From NCBI GenBank assembly GCA_963747595.1, contig CAVVFO010000002.1, positions 868,001 to 932,000 of the forward strand: a DNA stretch of 64,000 nt. The letters run 5' to 3'. The notes beneath the pieces are model-generated. The model saw nothing but the letters and a program-made list of their open reading frames with translations. It was not told the origin of the DNA and searched no databases. Every line of letters starts with the position of its first letter. The first letter of the stretch is position 1. The position numbers were made by a program, and so were the translations under genes. The DNA comes from Oleiagrimonas sp963747595. GTDB taxonomy: Bacteria; Pseudomonadota; Gammaproteobacteria; Xanthomonadales; Rhodanobacteraceae. Positions 44,508 to 54,528 of this stretch are shown here, one piece after another.

Positions 44508-47009
44508 TCAGGCGTCGGTGAATGCCTGGTTGCGCAGTTGTCCCTGGGCCAGCTGCGGTGCGGCGGTCGGCTCGGAAAAATCATCCGTCCAGTGCCAGTC
44601 GCGTATGTCGGGCAGGTCCTGGAAGTGCTCGCGGATGTAATCGTGATGTTCGTGCAGTTTCTGTTCGAAAAGCTCAATGATCGTTCCGGCACCTCTGGAG
44701 TGCAGGCGCCGGGCATGTTTCAACGCCTCGATGGCCAGGTGATAACGACTCATGTGGTTGAGAACCACCATGTCGAACGGCGTCGTGGTGGTTCCCTGGT
44801 CGCAGTAGCCGCGGACGTGGAAGCGCGCCTCCCCGGAACGTCCGTGCACCATGGAGTGGATCAGCCAGGTGGAGCCATGAAAGGCGAAGACAACGGGCAC
44901 GCTATCCGTGAAAAGCGCATCGAACGCCGCATGGTCCATGCCATGCGGATGTGTCTGCGGATCTGCGAGCACGCCCAGATCCACCACATTGACGACACGC
45001 AACCGGATTTCCGGCAGATGCTTGCGCAGCAGCCATGCCGCCGCAACCGTTTCCGTCGTGGGCACGTCGCCGACACAGGCAAGCACCACATCGGGCTCCT
45101 CGGCACCATCGTTGCTGGCGAAATCCCAGACAGAGGCACCTTTCGAGCAATGCTGCAGCGCCTGCTCGAACGTCAGCCACTGGAATTCGAGCTGCTTGCC
45201 GCAGGTCACCACGTTGACGTAGTTGCGGCTGCGCAGGCAGTGGTCGAATACATTGACCAGACAATTGGAATCGGGCGGGTAATATGCCCGGACCGTTGTC
45301 GGGCGCCGCTGCAGCACGTTGTCCACGAAACCGGTGGACTGGTGGCTGAAACCATTGTGGTCGTTGCGCCAGGCGTGGCTGGACAACAACACGTTGAGTG
45401 ACGCGAGGGGCCGGCGCCAGGGAAACTCGTGGCTTTCCTCCAGCCACTTGGCATGTTGCGTGACCATGGAATCGACGATCTGCGAGAAGGCCTCGTAGGT
45501 CGACCACATGCCGTGTCGACCTGTAAGTAGATACCCTTCCAGCCAGCCCTCACACAGATGTTCGCTCAATACTTCCATCACGCGGCCATCCGCGGCGAAA
45601 TGATCGTCGATGTCCACGACGGGGCCGAAGGCGTGGCGATTCGTGGCCTCGAAAACGGCATTCAGCCGGTTGGAATTGGTTTCATCCGGTCCGAACAGGC
45701 GGAAGTTGTCGGGATTGCGGCGAATGATGTCGCGCAGATATTCGCCCAGCTTGCGTGGTGCCTCGGCGACCACTAGGCCGGGTGCCGGCACCTCCAGGCA
45801 GTAGTCGCTGAAATCGGGCAGATCGAGCGCCGTCAGCAGGCGTCCGCCATTGGCGTATGGAGACGCCCCCAGACGCAATTCTTCCGGCGGATTCAATGCA
45901 TCGATATCGGCCGTGGGTGCGCCCTGTGCATCGAAGAGTTCCTCAGGCGTGTAGCTGCGCATCCAGGCCTCGAGCATGTCCAGGTGCTCGGGATTCTCGC
46001 GCACGTTGGCCAGTGGCACCTGATGGGCGCGGAAGGTGCCCTCCACGGCCAATCCGTCCACTTCTTTGGGTCCCGTCCAGCCTTTGGGCGAACGCAGGAT
46101 GATCATGGGCCAGCGCGGTGGCTCATGCAGTCCCTCGCCTCGCGCATCGTGCTGGATCTTCCTGATCGAATCATGGCCCTGGTTCAGTGCGGCCGCGAAG
46201 CGCTGATGCATGCCAGGCAGATCGTCCCCGGCAACAATGATGGGGTCGTAGCCCCGGCCCCGATAAAGCTCGATGAGGGCCGCATCGGGCATGCGCGCCT
46301 CCACCGTGGGTGCGGAAATCTTGTATCCGTTGAGATGCAGAATAGGCAGCACGGCTCCGTCGGTTGCGGGATTCAGGAAGCGCACGCTTTTCCAGCTGCC
46401 CTCCAACGGGCAGGTTTCCGCCTCGCCATCGCCCACCACGCACACGGCCAGCAGGTCCGGATGATCGAATGCGGCGCCGAATGCGTGCACCAGCGAATAT
46501 CCCAGTTCCCCGCCCTCGTGCATGGAATTGGGCGTGTGCGGTCCGCAGTGGCTGGGCACGCCGCCCGGTGTGGAGAATTGCCGGAAAAACCGGCGCATGC
46601 CCTGTTCATCCCGGGTCACGTCCGGATGCACGTCGCTGTAGCTGCCCTCCAGCCAGGCGCACGCATTCAAGGTCGGGCCGCCGTGACCCGGACCGGAAAT
46701 GTACAGCGCGCGGAGATGGCGTTCGCCGATCAACCGGTTCAGGTGCGCGTAGATGAAGTTCTGTCCGGCCGAGGTCCCCCAGTGCCCCAGCAGACGCGGT
46801 TTGATGTGGTCCACACGCAACGGGTCGCGCAGTAGCGGATTGTCCTGGAGATAGATCTGGCCCACGCACAGGTAGTTCGCGGCCATCCAGTAGCGATGGA
46901 TCCGATCGACCATCTGCGCATCCAGAGGTCCATCCTGAGTGCTCGCCGGTGATGTGTGCGCGGGTTTCTTTGTGGTGGCGCTGGAGAGCGCCGCGTTGAA
47001 CGTGAACAT
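44508..47009 (-). CDS. xfp: Phosphoketolase (xylulose-5-phosphate/fructose-6-phosphate)
   Basis: Thiamine-diphosphate enzyme splitting xylulose 5-phosphate or fructose 6-phosphate to acetyl phosphate plus a smaller sugar phosphate. The 833-aa protein has the family segments GHWGTSAGQNFIYAHLNR and SGPGHGGPTLNACAWLEGSY, and the cofactor site GDGEAETCPLEGSW. The ATG at 47007-47009 is preferred; an upstream extension is arginine-rich. It lies 58 bp after ackA on the same strand, so acetyl phosphate can be turned directly into ATP and acetate. Confidence 0.96.
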   Translation of the reverse strand: MFTFNAALSSATTKKPAHTSPASTQDGPLDAQMVDRIHRYWMAANYLCVGQIYLQDNPLLRDPLRVDHIKPRLLGHWGTSAGQNFIYAHLNRLIGERHLRALYISGPGHGGPTLNACAWLEGSYSDVHPDVTRDEQGMRRFFRQFSTPGGVPSHCGPHTPNSMHEGGELGYSLVHAFGAAFDHPDLLAVCVVGDGEAETCPLEGSWKSVRFLNPATDGAVLPILHLNGYKISAPTVEARMPDAALIELYRGRGYDPIIVAGDDLPGMHQRFAAALNQGHDSIRKIQHDARGEGLHEPPRWPMIILRSPKGWTGPKEVDGLAVEGTFRAHQVPLANVRENPEHLDMLEAWMRSYTPEELFDAQGAPTADIDALNPPEELRLGASPYANGGRLLTALDLPDFSDYCLEVPAPGLVVAEAPRKLGEYLRDIIRRNPDNFRLFGPDETNSNRLNAVFEATNRHAFGPVVDIDDHFAADGRVMEVLSEHLCEGWLEGYLLTGRHGMWSTYEAFSQIVDSMVTQHAKWLEESHEFPWRRPLASLNVLLSSHAWRNDHNGFSHQSTGFVDNVLQRRPTTVRAYYPPDSNCLVNVFDHCLRSRNYVNVVTCGKQLEFQWLTFEQALQHCSKGASVWDFASNDGAEEPDVVLACVGDVPTTETVAAAWLLRKHLPEIRLRVVNVVDLGVLADPQTHPHGMDHAAFDALFTDSVPVVFAFHGSTWLIHSMVHGRSGEARFHVRGYCDQGTTTTPFDMVVLNHMSRYHLAIEALKHARRLHSRGAGTIIELFEQKLHEHHDYIREHFQDLPDIRDWHWTDDFSEPTAAPQLAQGQLRNQAFTDA

Positions 47010-47067
47010 GGTTGCGCCTCGTGGGGATCGATGTGAAGGGTTGAGACAGGCTGCGTCCTCTTTGCCA

Positions 47068-48291
47068 CTAGCCATCCGTGTAGCGACGTGAGGCGGACGA
47101 TGCGGAATCAATGAACCGGACCGTCTGCGAGGCAATCACGGCCTCCTCGTCGGTCGGGATGATGCACACCTGCACGCTGCTGTGCGGGGCGCTGATCACC
47201 GAGTCATGCCGGGCGTTGGCATGTTCGTCACATGCAATGCCCAGCCACGACAGTCGTGCACATACGGCGGCCCGTATCGGCGCCGCGTGTTCGCCGATGC
47301 CTGCCGTGAAGATCAGCGCATCGAGTCCGTCCAGGCTGGAGGTCAATGCACCGATCTCGCGTGCGATGCGGAAGACAAACAGCTCGATGGCCTCGGCGGC
47401 ATGCTGCTCACTGCTGTCCAGCAGCGCGTGCATGTCGTTGCTGATGCCCGATACGCCCAGCAGGCCGCTGTCGTGATAGAGCAACTGCTCGACCTCATCC
47501 ACAGACAGGCCGTACTCGCGCTGCAGATACAGCACGATGCCGGGATCCAGATCACCGCAGCGCGTCCCCATCACCAATCCGTCCAGCGGCGTCATTCCCA
47601 TGGTTGTGTCGACGCTGCGGCCCGCGTGCATGGCGCACAGACTGGCGCCGTTGCCAAGATGCGCCACGATCACCCGTCCGTCCGCCAGCAGCGGGTTTTC
47701 GCGACGCAGCCGACCGGCGATGTATTGATAAGACAGTCCGTGAAAGCCGTACCGTTGCACACCCGCATCCGAGAAGCGCCGCGGCAACGCGAAACGCTTT
47801 GCACAGTCAGGCATGTCATGATGGAACGCGGTGTCGAAACAGGCCACCTGCTGCATCTCCGGATACAGGCGCGCCAGCGTCGCCACCGCGGCCAGATTGT
47901 GTGGCTGATGCAGCGGCGCCAGCGGATTCAGCTTCGCCAGATCACGCCTCACGTGCGCATCCAGCCGTACCGGACGACTGTAATCCGGACCACCATGCAC
48001 AATCCGGTGGCCGACCGCCTGCAGGGCGTCTCCATGCAGACGCGACTGCACCCAGTCCAGCAGGTCACCCAGCAAGGTCTCGTATGGCACCGACGAGGTG
48101 TGCCCCCAGTCATTCTCTTCGATGGTGGTGCCATCGCCTGCCTGTGCCACGAAATGCGGCACATGGTCGATGCCGTTGATCTGCCCGCGGCAGACTCGCG
48201 GTGGATCCGCAGTGTGCACCGTGTTCATGTCGAACAGCGCGAACTTGATGCTGGACGATCCCGCGTTGAGTGTGAGCACGAGCTTGCGCAC
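47068..48291 (-). CDS. ackA: Acetate kinase
   Basis: Converts acetyl phosphate and ADP to acetate and ATP. The 407-aa protein has the family motifs LNAGSSSIKF, HRIVHGG, FDTAFH and AHLGNGASLCA, all intact. The GTG at 48289-48291 is the start because it gives VRKLVLTLNAGSSS; no ATG fits. No phosphotransacetylase gene accompanies it, fitting supply of acetyl phosphate by the neighbouring phosphoketolase instead. Confidence 0.95.
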   Translation of the reverse strand: MRKLVLTLNAGSSSIKFALFDMNTVHTADPPRVCRGQINGIDHVPHFVAQAGDGTTIEENDWGHTSSVPYETLLGDLLDWVQSRLHGDALQAVGHRIVHGGPDYSRPVRLDAHVRRDLAKLNPLAPLHQPHNLAAVATLARLYPEMQQVACFDTAFHHDMPDCAKRFALPRRFSDAGVQRYGFHGLSYQYIAGRLRRENPLLADGRVIVAHLGNGASLCAMHAGRSVDTTMGMTPLDGLVMGTRCGDLDPGIVLYLQREYGLSVDEVEQLLYHDSGLLGVSGISNDMHALLDSSEQHAAEAIELFVFRIAREIGALTSSLDGLDALIFTAGIGEHAAPIRAAVCARLSWLGIACDEHANARHDSVISAPHSSVQVCIIPTDEEAVIASQTVRFIDSASSASRRYTDG

Positions 48292-48552
48292 GAGTTCAGG
48301 ACTCCCCGGGCTGGCGGCGCACGCCGTTTGCGGAAAGCAAGGCAAGAACGTGCGTGGAATCGCGCCGGATCAATTGGGCAATCTCCCGTGCGAAAACCAT
48401 TGTCGGTGGCAACTCCAGGCCTGTGTCTCCCTGGATGTGGCGGCTCACGCGAGCGCATGAAGCTGGCCTCATTACCCATAGAAGTAAATCGGCCCGCATC
48501 GGCTGCGCAAACGACCACCTGCTGGAACAATACATGGGCGGGACGAGCGTTT

Positions 48553-51006
48553 TCACGTTGCCGCCCTGCCCGCCGCGACGGTTGCAGCCGATTCGAGCAC
48601 TCGGTATGCCAGAAGCTTTATCCTGTCGCTCACCACAAACCATACCAAGGCATAGGCCCAGACGAACGCGGCCCAGCCCCAGCCCAGCGGCGGCATCAGG
48701 AAACCATAAACCGCGATCAGGGTTGCGATGACCTGAGTGCCGAGCACGGCCGCCCACAGGATCTTTGCAGGCCGGATGGACCAGAACGGACCGCGCGTGC
48801 GCGTCAGGAAAATCGTCAAATGCCCGGCCACGGACAGCATCAGGTACATCATCGGTTGCAAGTGCGGATGGTCGAGGTGAAACACGCGGTCGCCGAGGTA
48901 AAACAAACCGAAGGCGGCGATCGGTCCGAGGATGCCGAGTACCGAGGCAATGCCAAGCACCATGCGCATGTTCCAGGCCTCGGGCTCATTCCTGTAGTGC
49001 ACCCTGTCGTAAGCGATCGAAAGGATGGCACCGTCGTTGAGCACGGCCAGCATCACGATCATCACTGCGGTCAAGGGATAGAAGTTGAAGATCAGGATCG
49101 CCGCGGTCATGAACAGCAACACCCGTAATGTCTCGGCAATGCGATAGATGGCATAGCTGGTCATCCGCTGGAAGATCTTGCGACTTTCAGCGATTGCCTC
49201 GATGATCACGGACAGGCCCGGCGTCGTCAGCACGATGGCCGCTGCCGCACGTGCCGCGTCGGTAGCGCCGGCCACGGCGATGCCGCAATCGGCCTTCTTG
49301 AGCGCCGGGGCGTCGTTCACGCCGTCGCCGGTCATGCCGACGATATGGCCGCGCTCCTGCAGCACATCGACAATGTGGTATTTGTGCTCCGGAAAAACCT
49401 GGGCGAAGCCGTCGGCGTCTTCGATGGACCTGGCCACTTCATTGCTCTCGGTCTTTTTCGAATCGCCCAAGCTGCTCGCATCGAAAATGCGTGTGCCGAG
49501 ATCCAGCTTGCCGGCCATCTCCCTGGCAATGGCCAATGCGTCGCCGGTCACCATCTTGAGCTTCACGCCCATCTTGGCTGCGGTCGCGATGGTGGACCTG
49601 GCATCGTCGCGCGGCGGATCGAACAATGGCAGCACACCAAGCAATTGCCATTGACCATCACCTTCATCGCGCGCCACGCCCAACGCGCGGAATCCGCGCG
49701 CCGCGAATGCATCGACGGCCTCGTCGACGGCATCCTTGACCTGCGCGGCATTGGCTGAGAGGGCCAGGATCACCTGCGGCGCGCCCTTGGTCACCTTGAA
49801 CGTCTTGCCGTCCTTGCCCCTGATGCTGGCTTCGGTGCGCTTGTGTACCGGATCGAACGGCGTGAAATGGACGATCTCGAAAGCCTTCAGCGCATCGGCG
49901 TCCCCGAGCCCACCCAGCACCGCCAGATCAATCGTGTCGTTGTTGTCGGCGCGCGAGGCCAGCGCGCCGGCGAGGATGACTTGCTCCGGGGCAATATCAC
50001 CCGCACAGAAAGGATCGCCCAGAGTCAATTTGTTCTGGGTCAGGGTGCCAGTCTTGTCGGCGCACAGCACGTCCACACCGGCCAGCTCCTCGATGGCCAC
50101 CAACTTGCTGACGATGGCCTTTTTTGCGGCCAACAGTCGTGCACCCACCGCCATCGTCACCGACAGCACCGTGGGCATCGCTACCGGAATCGCCGCTACC
50201 GTCAGCACCAGCGCAAACTGTACCGTGGTCAGGATCGGGTCGCCGCGAAAGACCGCGACGGCGATGATCAACGCGACCAGCGCCGCCGCGAGGATGATCA
50301 GGTAATTGCCGATCTTCAGCACCGCTTTCTGGAAATGGCTGACGGTATGCGCCCCTGCCACGAGCGACGCGGTCTTGCCGAAATAGGTGTTCCTGCCGGT
50401 GCCGTACACGATGGCGTCGATTTCGCCCTGACGGACGATCGAACCGGAAAAAACCGCCTCACCCGGTGTGCGTTCGACTGGCAATGACTCGCCGGTCAGG
50501 GCGGACTGGTCCACTTCGATCGGATCGCCGTCAAACAGATACGCATCGGCCGGCACGATATCGCCCAGCCGCATGCGGATCACGTCCCCCGGCACCAGTT
50601 CGCGGGCGGGTGGAGTGATCCACTTCCCATCCCTTTGCACCCGCGCCTTGACCGCCAGGTCGGCTTTCAACGCCTCGATGGCATTGCCCGCCTGATGTTC
50701 TTCCCAGAACCCGACCACCGCGTTGGCCAGCAGGAGAACCAGGATGATGAAAAAATCCGGCCAGTGCCGCACCACCGCCGAGAGAATCACCGCTGCCTCG
50801 ATCATCCAGGCAATGGGTCCCCAGAAATAGCCGAGGAACTTCAGAAGCGGGTTGGCCTTTTTTTCCTCGATCTCGTTCGGTCCGAATTGTTGCAGCCGTT
50901 GCTGCGCTTCAGACGCGCTCAAACCATCCGTGCCGCTCTCAAGCTGCTTGAGAATCTCGTCACGGCTGAGCGTTTCAACTTGTTGATTGTCCAGGGTGGC
51001 AATCAC
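48553..51006 (-). CDS. P-type H+-transporting ATPase (type IIIA)
   Basis: An ~817-aa pump of the plasma-membrane proton ATPase family known from fungi, plants and some bacteria. It has the phosphorylation site DKTGTLTQNK (Asp ~317), TGESLPVERTPGE in the actuator domain, the hinge TGDGVNDAPALKKADCG, and a PVAMPTVLSVTMAVGA fourth helix. A GTG at 51004-51006 is the probable start because the frame upstream is not conserved, but no good ribosome site is seen. It would expel protons at the cost of ATP. ackA and xfp follow on the same strand after a 261-bp gap. Confidence 0.9.
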   Translation of the reverse strand: MIATLDNQQVETLSRDEILKQLESGTDGLSASEAQQRLQQFGPNEIEEKKANPLLKFLGYFWGPIAWMIEAAVILSAVVRHWPDFFIILVLLLANAVVGFWEEHQAGNAIEALKADLAVKARVQRDGKWITPPARELVPGDVIRMRLGDIVPADAYLFDGDPIEVDQSALTGESLPVERTPGEAVFSGSIVRQGEIDAIVYGTGRNTYFGKTASLVAGAHTVSHFQKAVLKIGNYLIILAAALVALIIAVAVFRGDPILTTVQFALVLTVAAIPVAMPTVLSVTMAVGARLLAAKKAIVSKLVAIEELAGVDVLCADKTGTLTQNKLTLGDPFCAGDIAPEQVILAGALASRADNNDTIDLAVLGGLGDADALKAFEIVHFTPFDPVHKRTEASIRGKDGKTFKVTKGAPQVILALSANAAQVKDAVDEAVDAFAARGFRALGVARDEGDGQWQLLGVLPLFDPPRDDARSTIATAAKMGVKLKMVTGDALAIAREMAGKLDLGTRIFDASSLGDSKKTESNEVARSIEDADGFAQVFPEHKYHIVDVLQERGHIVGMTGDGVNDAPALKKADCGIAVAGATDAARAAAAIVLTTPGLSVIIEAIAESRKIFQRMTSYAIYRIAETLRVLLFMTAAILIFNFYPLTAVMIVMLAVLNDGAILSIAYDRVHYRNEPEAWNMRMVLGIASVLGILGPIAAFGLFYLGDRVFHLDHPHLQPMMYLMLSVAGHLTIFLTRTRGPFWSIRPAKILWAAVLGTQVIATLIAVYGFLMPPLGWGWAAFVWAYALVWFVVSDRIKLLAYRVLESAATVAAGRAAT

Positions 51007-51158
51007 GATCGGAGCCCGTGGGGGATAAGGACACGATGCGGCATGGAGCCAAGGACATCGTCTTGTGCTGATGTACGGAGACCACAGGGCCCAAAAGGGC
51101 GCTGAAGGTGCCTGCTCACAACTGTCAGGAATGATGCGCGCCCTGCCAAGGCCATTCA

Positions 51159-51172
51159 TTGATTTGAATCAA
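51159..51172. promoter_or_regulatory. FNR box between the proton ATPase and gad genes
   Basis: TTGATTTGAATCAA is a perfect FNR consensus. It lies between divergent genes, 153 bp before the ATPase start and 47 bp before the gadC-like start. The minus-strand hexamer CATCAT (51136-51131) is 32 bp away centre to centre, favouring the ATPase; on the plus strand TACTTA (51193-51198) is 30 bp away. It may serve both directions. Confidence 0.82.
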
Positions 51173-51219
51173 TCACTGAATCTCGTCACCCGTACTTACC
51201 CATGCCACACTGGCGCGCC

Positions 51220-52209
51220 ATGAAGCCTTGTTCCCGCTCGCGCCCGGCGGACACCACCAAGACTCCAGCGCGTCACCTGGGCGTCGTCACGCTCACGCTG
51301 ATGACGGCCGCACTGTTTCTCACCCTGCGCAATATGCCGATGATGGCGGCGACAGGGCTGGAGATGGTGTTCTTCAATGTAGTCACGATGTGCGCCTTTC
51401 TGATACCCGTCGCTCTGGTGTCCGCGGAGTTGGCCACAGCCTGGCCCAAGAACGGCGTCTTCCATTGGGTCGCTGACGCGTTCGGCACGCGCTGGGGTGT
51501 GACCGCCGTATGGCTGCAGTGGGTGCAGAGCGTCTTCGGCCTCACCTCGATCCTGTCCTGCGTGGCTGCCAGCCTGGCTTTTGCCTGGGATCCGCGGCTG
51601 GCTGGTGACGGTGATTTTCATCGACCTGGCACCTGCACGTTCTGGTGCCGATAACCGCCGTGCTTGTCGCTCTGGGCGCCGCCGGCCAGACCAGCACCTG
51701 GGTGGTGGGACCGGTCAAGGGGCTGTGGGCGGCGGGATGCGCCGGCAACCCGCCACCGGTGCTGCACACCGTCAATGCCAAGGGGCGTGCCGCGCAACAT
51801 GTTGCTGTTGCAGGCGGTGGCGATGAGCGCAGTGGCGCTGGTCTTTCTGGTTGCACCGTCTGTGGATACCGCGTTCCTGCTGCTGACTTCTCTGGCCGTG
51901 ATCCTGTACTGCGTCATGTACCTGCTGATGTTTGCTGCGGCGATCCGCCTGCGCTACAGCGAAGCGGCAACGCCGCGGCCCTATCGCGTGCCCGGCGGCA
52001 AGGTCTGGGGCCTGTGGCTGGTTGCGGGAATGGGGTTTGTCACCACCCTTGCCTGTCTGGGCATCGGCCTGCTGCCGCCCGGTGGTGAGCTTGCCGCACC
52101 CGAATATATCCTGACCATGCTCGCCGTGCTGGCTGTGATGACCGCTTTTCCCTTGCTACTTTATCGGTGGCGCCACCCGAGCCGGGCGCGGGCGGCCCAA
52201 TCGGAGTAA
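51220..52209 (+). pseudogene. GadC-like amino-acid antiporter, decayed
   Basis: Remnant of an APC-type antiporter. Codons from 51220 to about 51600 encode helices 1-3 (RNMPMMAATGLEMVFFNVV, LATAWPKNGVFHWVADAFG). Sequence resuming near 51650 encodes late helices: ALGAAGQTSTWVVGPVKGLW in one frame, then, after a one-base insertion in a G run at 51780-51783, VPRNMLLLQAVAMSAVALVF to the stop. About 150 residues between these parts are missing compared with a ~480-aa antiporter. The downstream position of gadB 9 bp away suggests glutamate/GABA exchange in the ancestor. It cannot make a functional transporter as read. Confidence 0.82.
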
Positions 52210-52218
52210 TGCATCGTC

Positions 52219-53595
52219 ATGGTCAAGAAACTGCAACAGGAAACCGAACTGGTGCCCACGTATGGCTCCCGTGCCATGTCCGCGCCGGTGCCCAAATACA
52301 GTCTGCCCGACGCGGAGATGACCCCGCGAACCGCCTACCAGATGATCCATGACGAGCTCATGCTCGACGGCAATGCGCGGCTGAATCTGGCGACCTTCGT
52401 CACCACCTGGATGGAACCCGAGGCCGAGCGGCTGATGGCCGAGAGCTTCGACAAGAACATGATCGACAAGGACGAGTATCCGCAGACCGCGGAGATCGAG
52501 ACGCGCTGCGTGAACATGATCGCGCGCCTGTTCAATGCCCCGGAGGAGGGCGAACCCGTGGGCGTGTCCGCCATCGGCTCCAGCGAGGCGGTGATGCTGG
52601 CCGGCATGGCGCTCAAATGGCGCTGGCGGGCGCACTGCAAAGCCAATGGCCGCAGCGCCGGCAAGCCCAACCTGATCCTGGGTACCAACGTGCAGGTGGT
52701 GTGGGAGAAATTCTGCCGCTACTGGGAGGTCGAGCCGCGCTACATCCCCATGCGCGAGGGCCGCTACGTCATCACGCCCGAGGAGGTGGTCAGCCGCATC
52801 GATGCAGACACCATCGGCGTGGTGGCCATTCTCGGTACCACCTTCACGGGTGAGTTCGAGCCGATCGAGGCCATTCACGACGCCGTGGTCGCGCACAATG
52901 CCGCCCACGATCTGGCGGTGCCGCTGCACGTGGATGCCGCCAGCGGCGGCTTCATTGCACCCTTCATCCATCCCCAGCTGCACTGGGACTTCCGGTTGCC
53001 CAACGTGGTCTCCATCAACACGTCGGGTCACAAGTACGGCCTGGTCTATCCGGGCGTGGGCTGGGCGCTGTGGCGTGACAGGAAACATCTGCCCGAGGAA
53101 CTGGTATTCCACGTCAATTATCTGGGTGGCGACATGCCCACCTTCACGCTGAACTTTTCGCGGCCCGGCAACCAGATCGTGGGCCAGTACTACAATTTCC
53201 TGCGTCTGGGACGGGCCGGCTATACGCGCATCATGCGCACTCTGCAAGACACGGCCACCGAGCTTGCCGACGCGATCGCCGAAATGGAGCCGTTCGAGCT
53301 ACTCAGCCGCGGCGACACCATCCCGGTATTCGCGTTCCGGCTCAAGGATCCCTCGAACTACAGCGTGTACGACATCTCCGACCGTTTGCGCGCCCGCGGG
53401 TGGCAGGTTCCGGCCTACACCATGCCGGCCGACGCCCAATCGGTGGAGGTGCTGCGCATCGTGATCCGCGAAGGCTTTTCACGCGACATGTCGGATCTCC
53501 TGCTGACGGATCTGCGCAAGGCCGTTGATACGCTCGATGCGACATCCGGCACGCAACGGGGGAAAACGAAAGAAGCACCGTTTCATCATGGCTGA
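52219..53595 (+). CDS. gadB: Glutamate decarboxylase
   Basis: PLP enzyme converting glutamate to GABA and CO2, consuming a cytoplasmic proton. The 458-aa protein matches E. coli GadA/GadB in length and carries the PLP lysine (Lys272) in INTSGHKYGLVYPG, plus GSSEAVMLAGMALKWRWR. The C-terminus ends in His-His-Gly, resembling the pH-sensing histidine tail of GadB. The antiporter gene just upstream is broken, so GABA export must rely on another transporter, perhaps the APC permease at 41.2 kb. Confidence 0.96.
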   Translation: MVKKLQQETELVPTYGSRAMSAPVPKYSLPDAEMTPRTAYQMIHDELMLDGNARLNLATFVTTWMEPEAERLMAESFDKNMIDKDEYPQTAEIETRCVNMIARLFNAPEEGEPVGVSAIGSSEAVMLAGMALKWRWRAHCKANGRSAGKPNLILGTNVQVVWEKFCRYWEVEPRYIPMREGRYVITPEEVVSRIDADTIGVVAILGTTFTGEFEPIEAIHDAVVAHNAAHDLAVPLHVDAASGGFIAPFIHPQLHWDFRLPNVVSINTSGHKYGLVYPGVGWALWRDRKHLPEELVFHVNYLGGDMPTFTLNFSRPGNQIVGQYYNFLRLGRAGYTRIMRTLQDTATELADAIAEMEPFELLSRGDTIPVFAFRLKDPSNYSVYDISDRLRARGWQVPAYTMPADAQSVEVLRIVIREGFSRDMSDLLLTDLRKAVDTLDATSGTQRGKTKEAPFHHG

Positions 53596-53751
53596 TCATA
53601 CTGGCCCGGCCGCGGAGCGTGACATCACAACTCCAATGATCCAGATGCCAACCCCATCCGGAGATGTCGCGTCCATCTCCGATCAATCAGGATGCGGTCG
53701 CTGTCGGCCGCATCCCGCGCATCGTGGGTCCATTTGCGTCCCTGAACCATC

Positions 53752-54444
53752 TCAAATATTTGCCTCTACCTGGGCATCATGTCTCTGGCTCAAGGTGTCC
53801 GCAAACCCGTGGTTGACATCCCGATGCTGCACCTCGTCCGCGCGCACCATCAGAACTACATCCCGCAGGCGGGCATTGGCCGGCATGTTCCAGTAGTCGA
53901 TGGCGATTTGCGGCGCGGGAACGTTCTCTTCCACTCCTTCATCGATGTGCTGGAGATAGAAGTTGTAGCTGATGATGGCTTCTTCCTCGAAATAGCCCAC
54001 CACCCGATGTGCGGTCCGCGAGGAGACGAGATACAGCAGGAAGAAGAGGTTGTAGAAGATGCCCTGGACCAGCACCACCACGAGGCGCTCGAACCACGTC
54101 GGGTGAATGATGGCCATGAACGTCATCAGGTGCATGCGCTCGTTTTCGGCCTCGTCCATCAGTGTGTAGATCCAGCCATTGTCATCGCACATGCGCCGCA
54201 GACAGCGCAAGTGCTGCAGTGTTGCGCCCACCATGCCCGGCACTGCCGCCACGGTTTCCAGCACCACGGCACGATGGCCATAGCGCTTGGCAAAAAACGT
54301 GTCGGCGACAAAGCGCAGTAGCTTTGTGAAGCCGTAGGCGAAGCGATCACGAAACCCTTGCGGTTCATGATGCCGCGTAAGGTCGAGCCGGTCATCGTTC
54401 AGGGACGCACGTGATTGGCTGACGCGGGTTCTTTTCTGTTTCAT
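53752..54444 (-). CDS. aox: Alternative oxidase (di-iron quinol oxidase)
   Basis: Membrane-bound di-iron enzyme that oxidises quinol and reduces oxygen to water without pumping protons; insensitive to cyanide. The 230-aa protein lacks mitochondrial extensions. All iron ligands are visible: Glu63 in VLETVAAVPG, Glu102 and His105 in NERMHLMTF, a Glu within YFEEEAI (153-155), and Glu204 and His207 in DEVQHRDVNH. Two hydrophobic interfacial helices are present. Bacterial AOX is uncommon, and here an FNR box in class II position suggests induction when oxygen is low. It stands alone, opposite gadB. Confidence 0.93.
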   Translation of the reverse strand: MKQKRTRVSQSRASLNDDRLDLTRHHEPQGFRDRFAYGFTKLLRFVADTFFAKRYGHRAVVLETVAAVPGMVGATLQHLRCLRRMCDDNGWIYTLMDEAENERMHLMTFMAIIHPTWFERLVVVLVQGIFYNLFFLLYLVSSRTAHRVVGYFEEEAIISYNFYLQHIDEGVEENVPAPQIAIDYWNMPANARLRDVVLMVRADEVQHRDVNHGFADTLSQRHDAQVEANI

Positions 54445-54528
54445 GTGTCTGGTCTCGAAGCAGGTGGTGGAATTGGCAGAACGGTTTTCTGCGCACCGCC
54501 ATGCTACAAACGCCACTGGTGACCCCCC

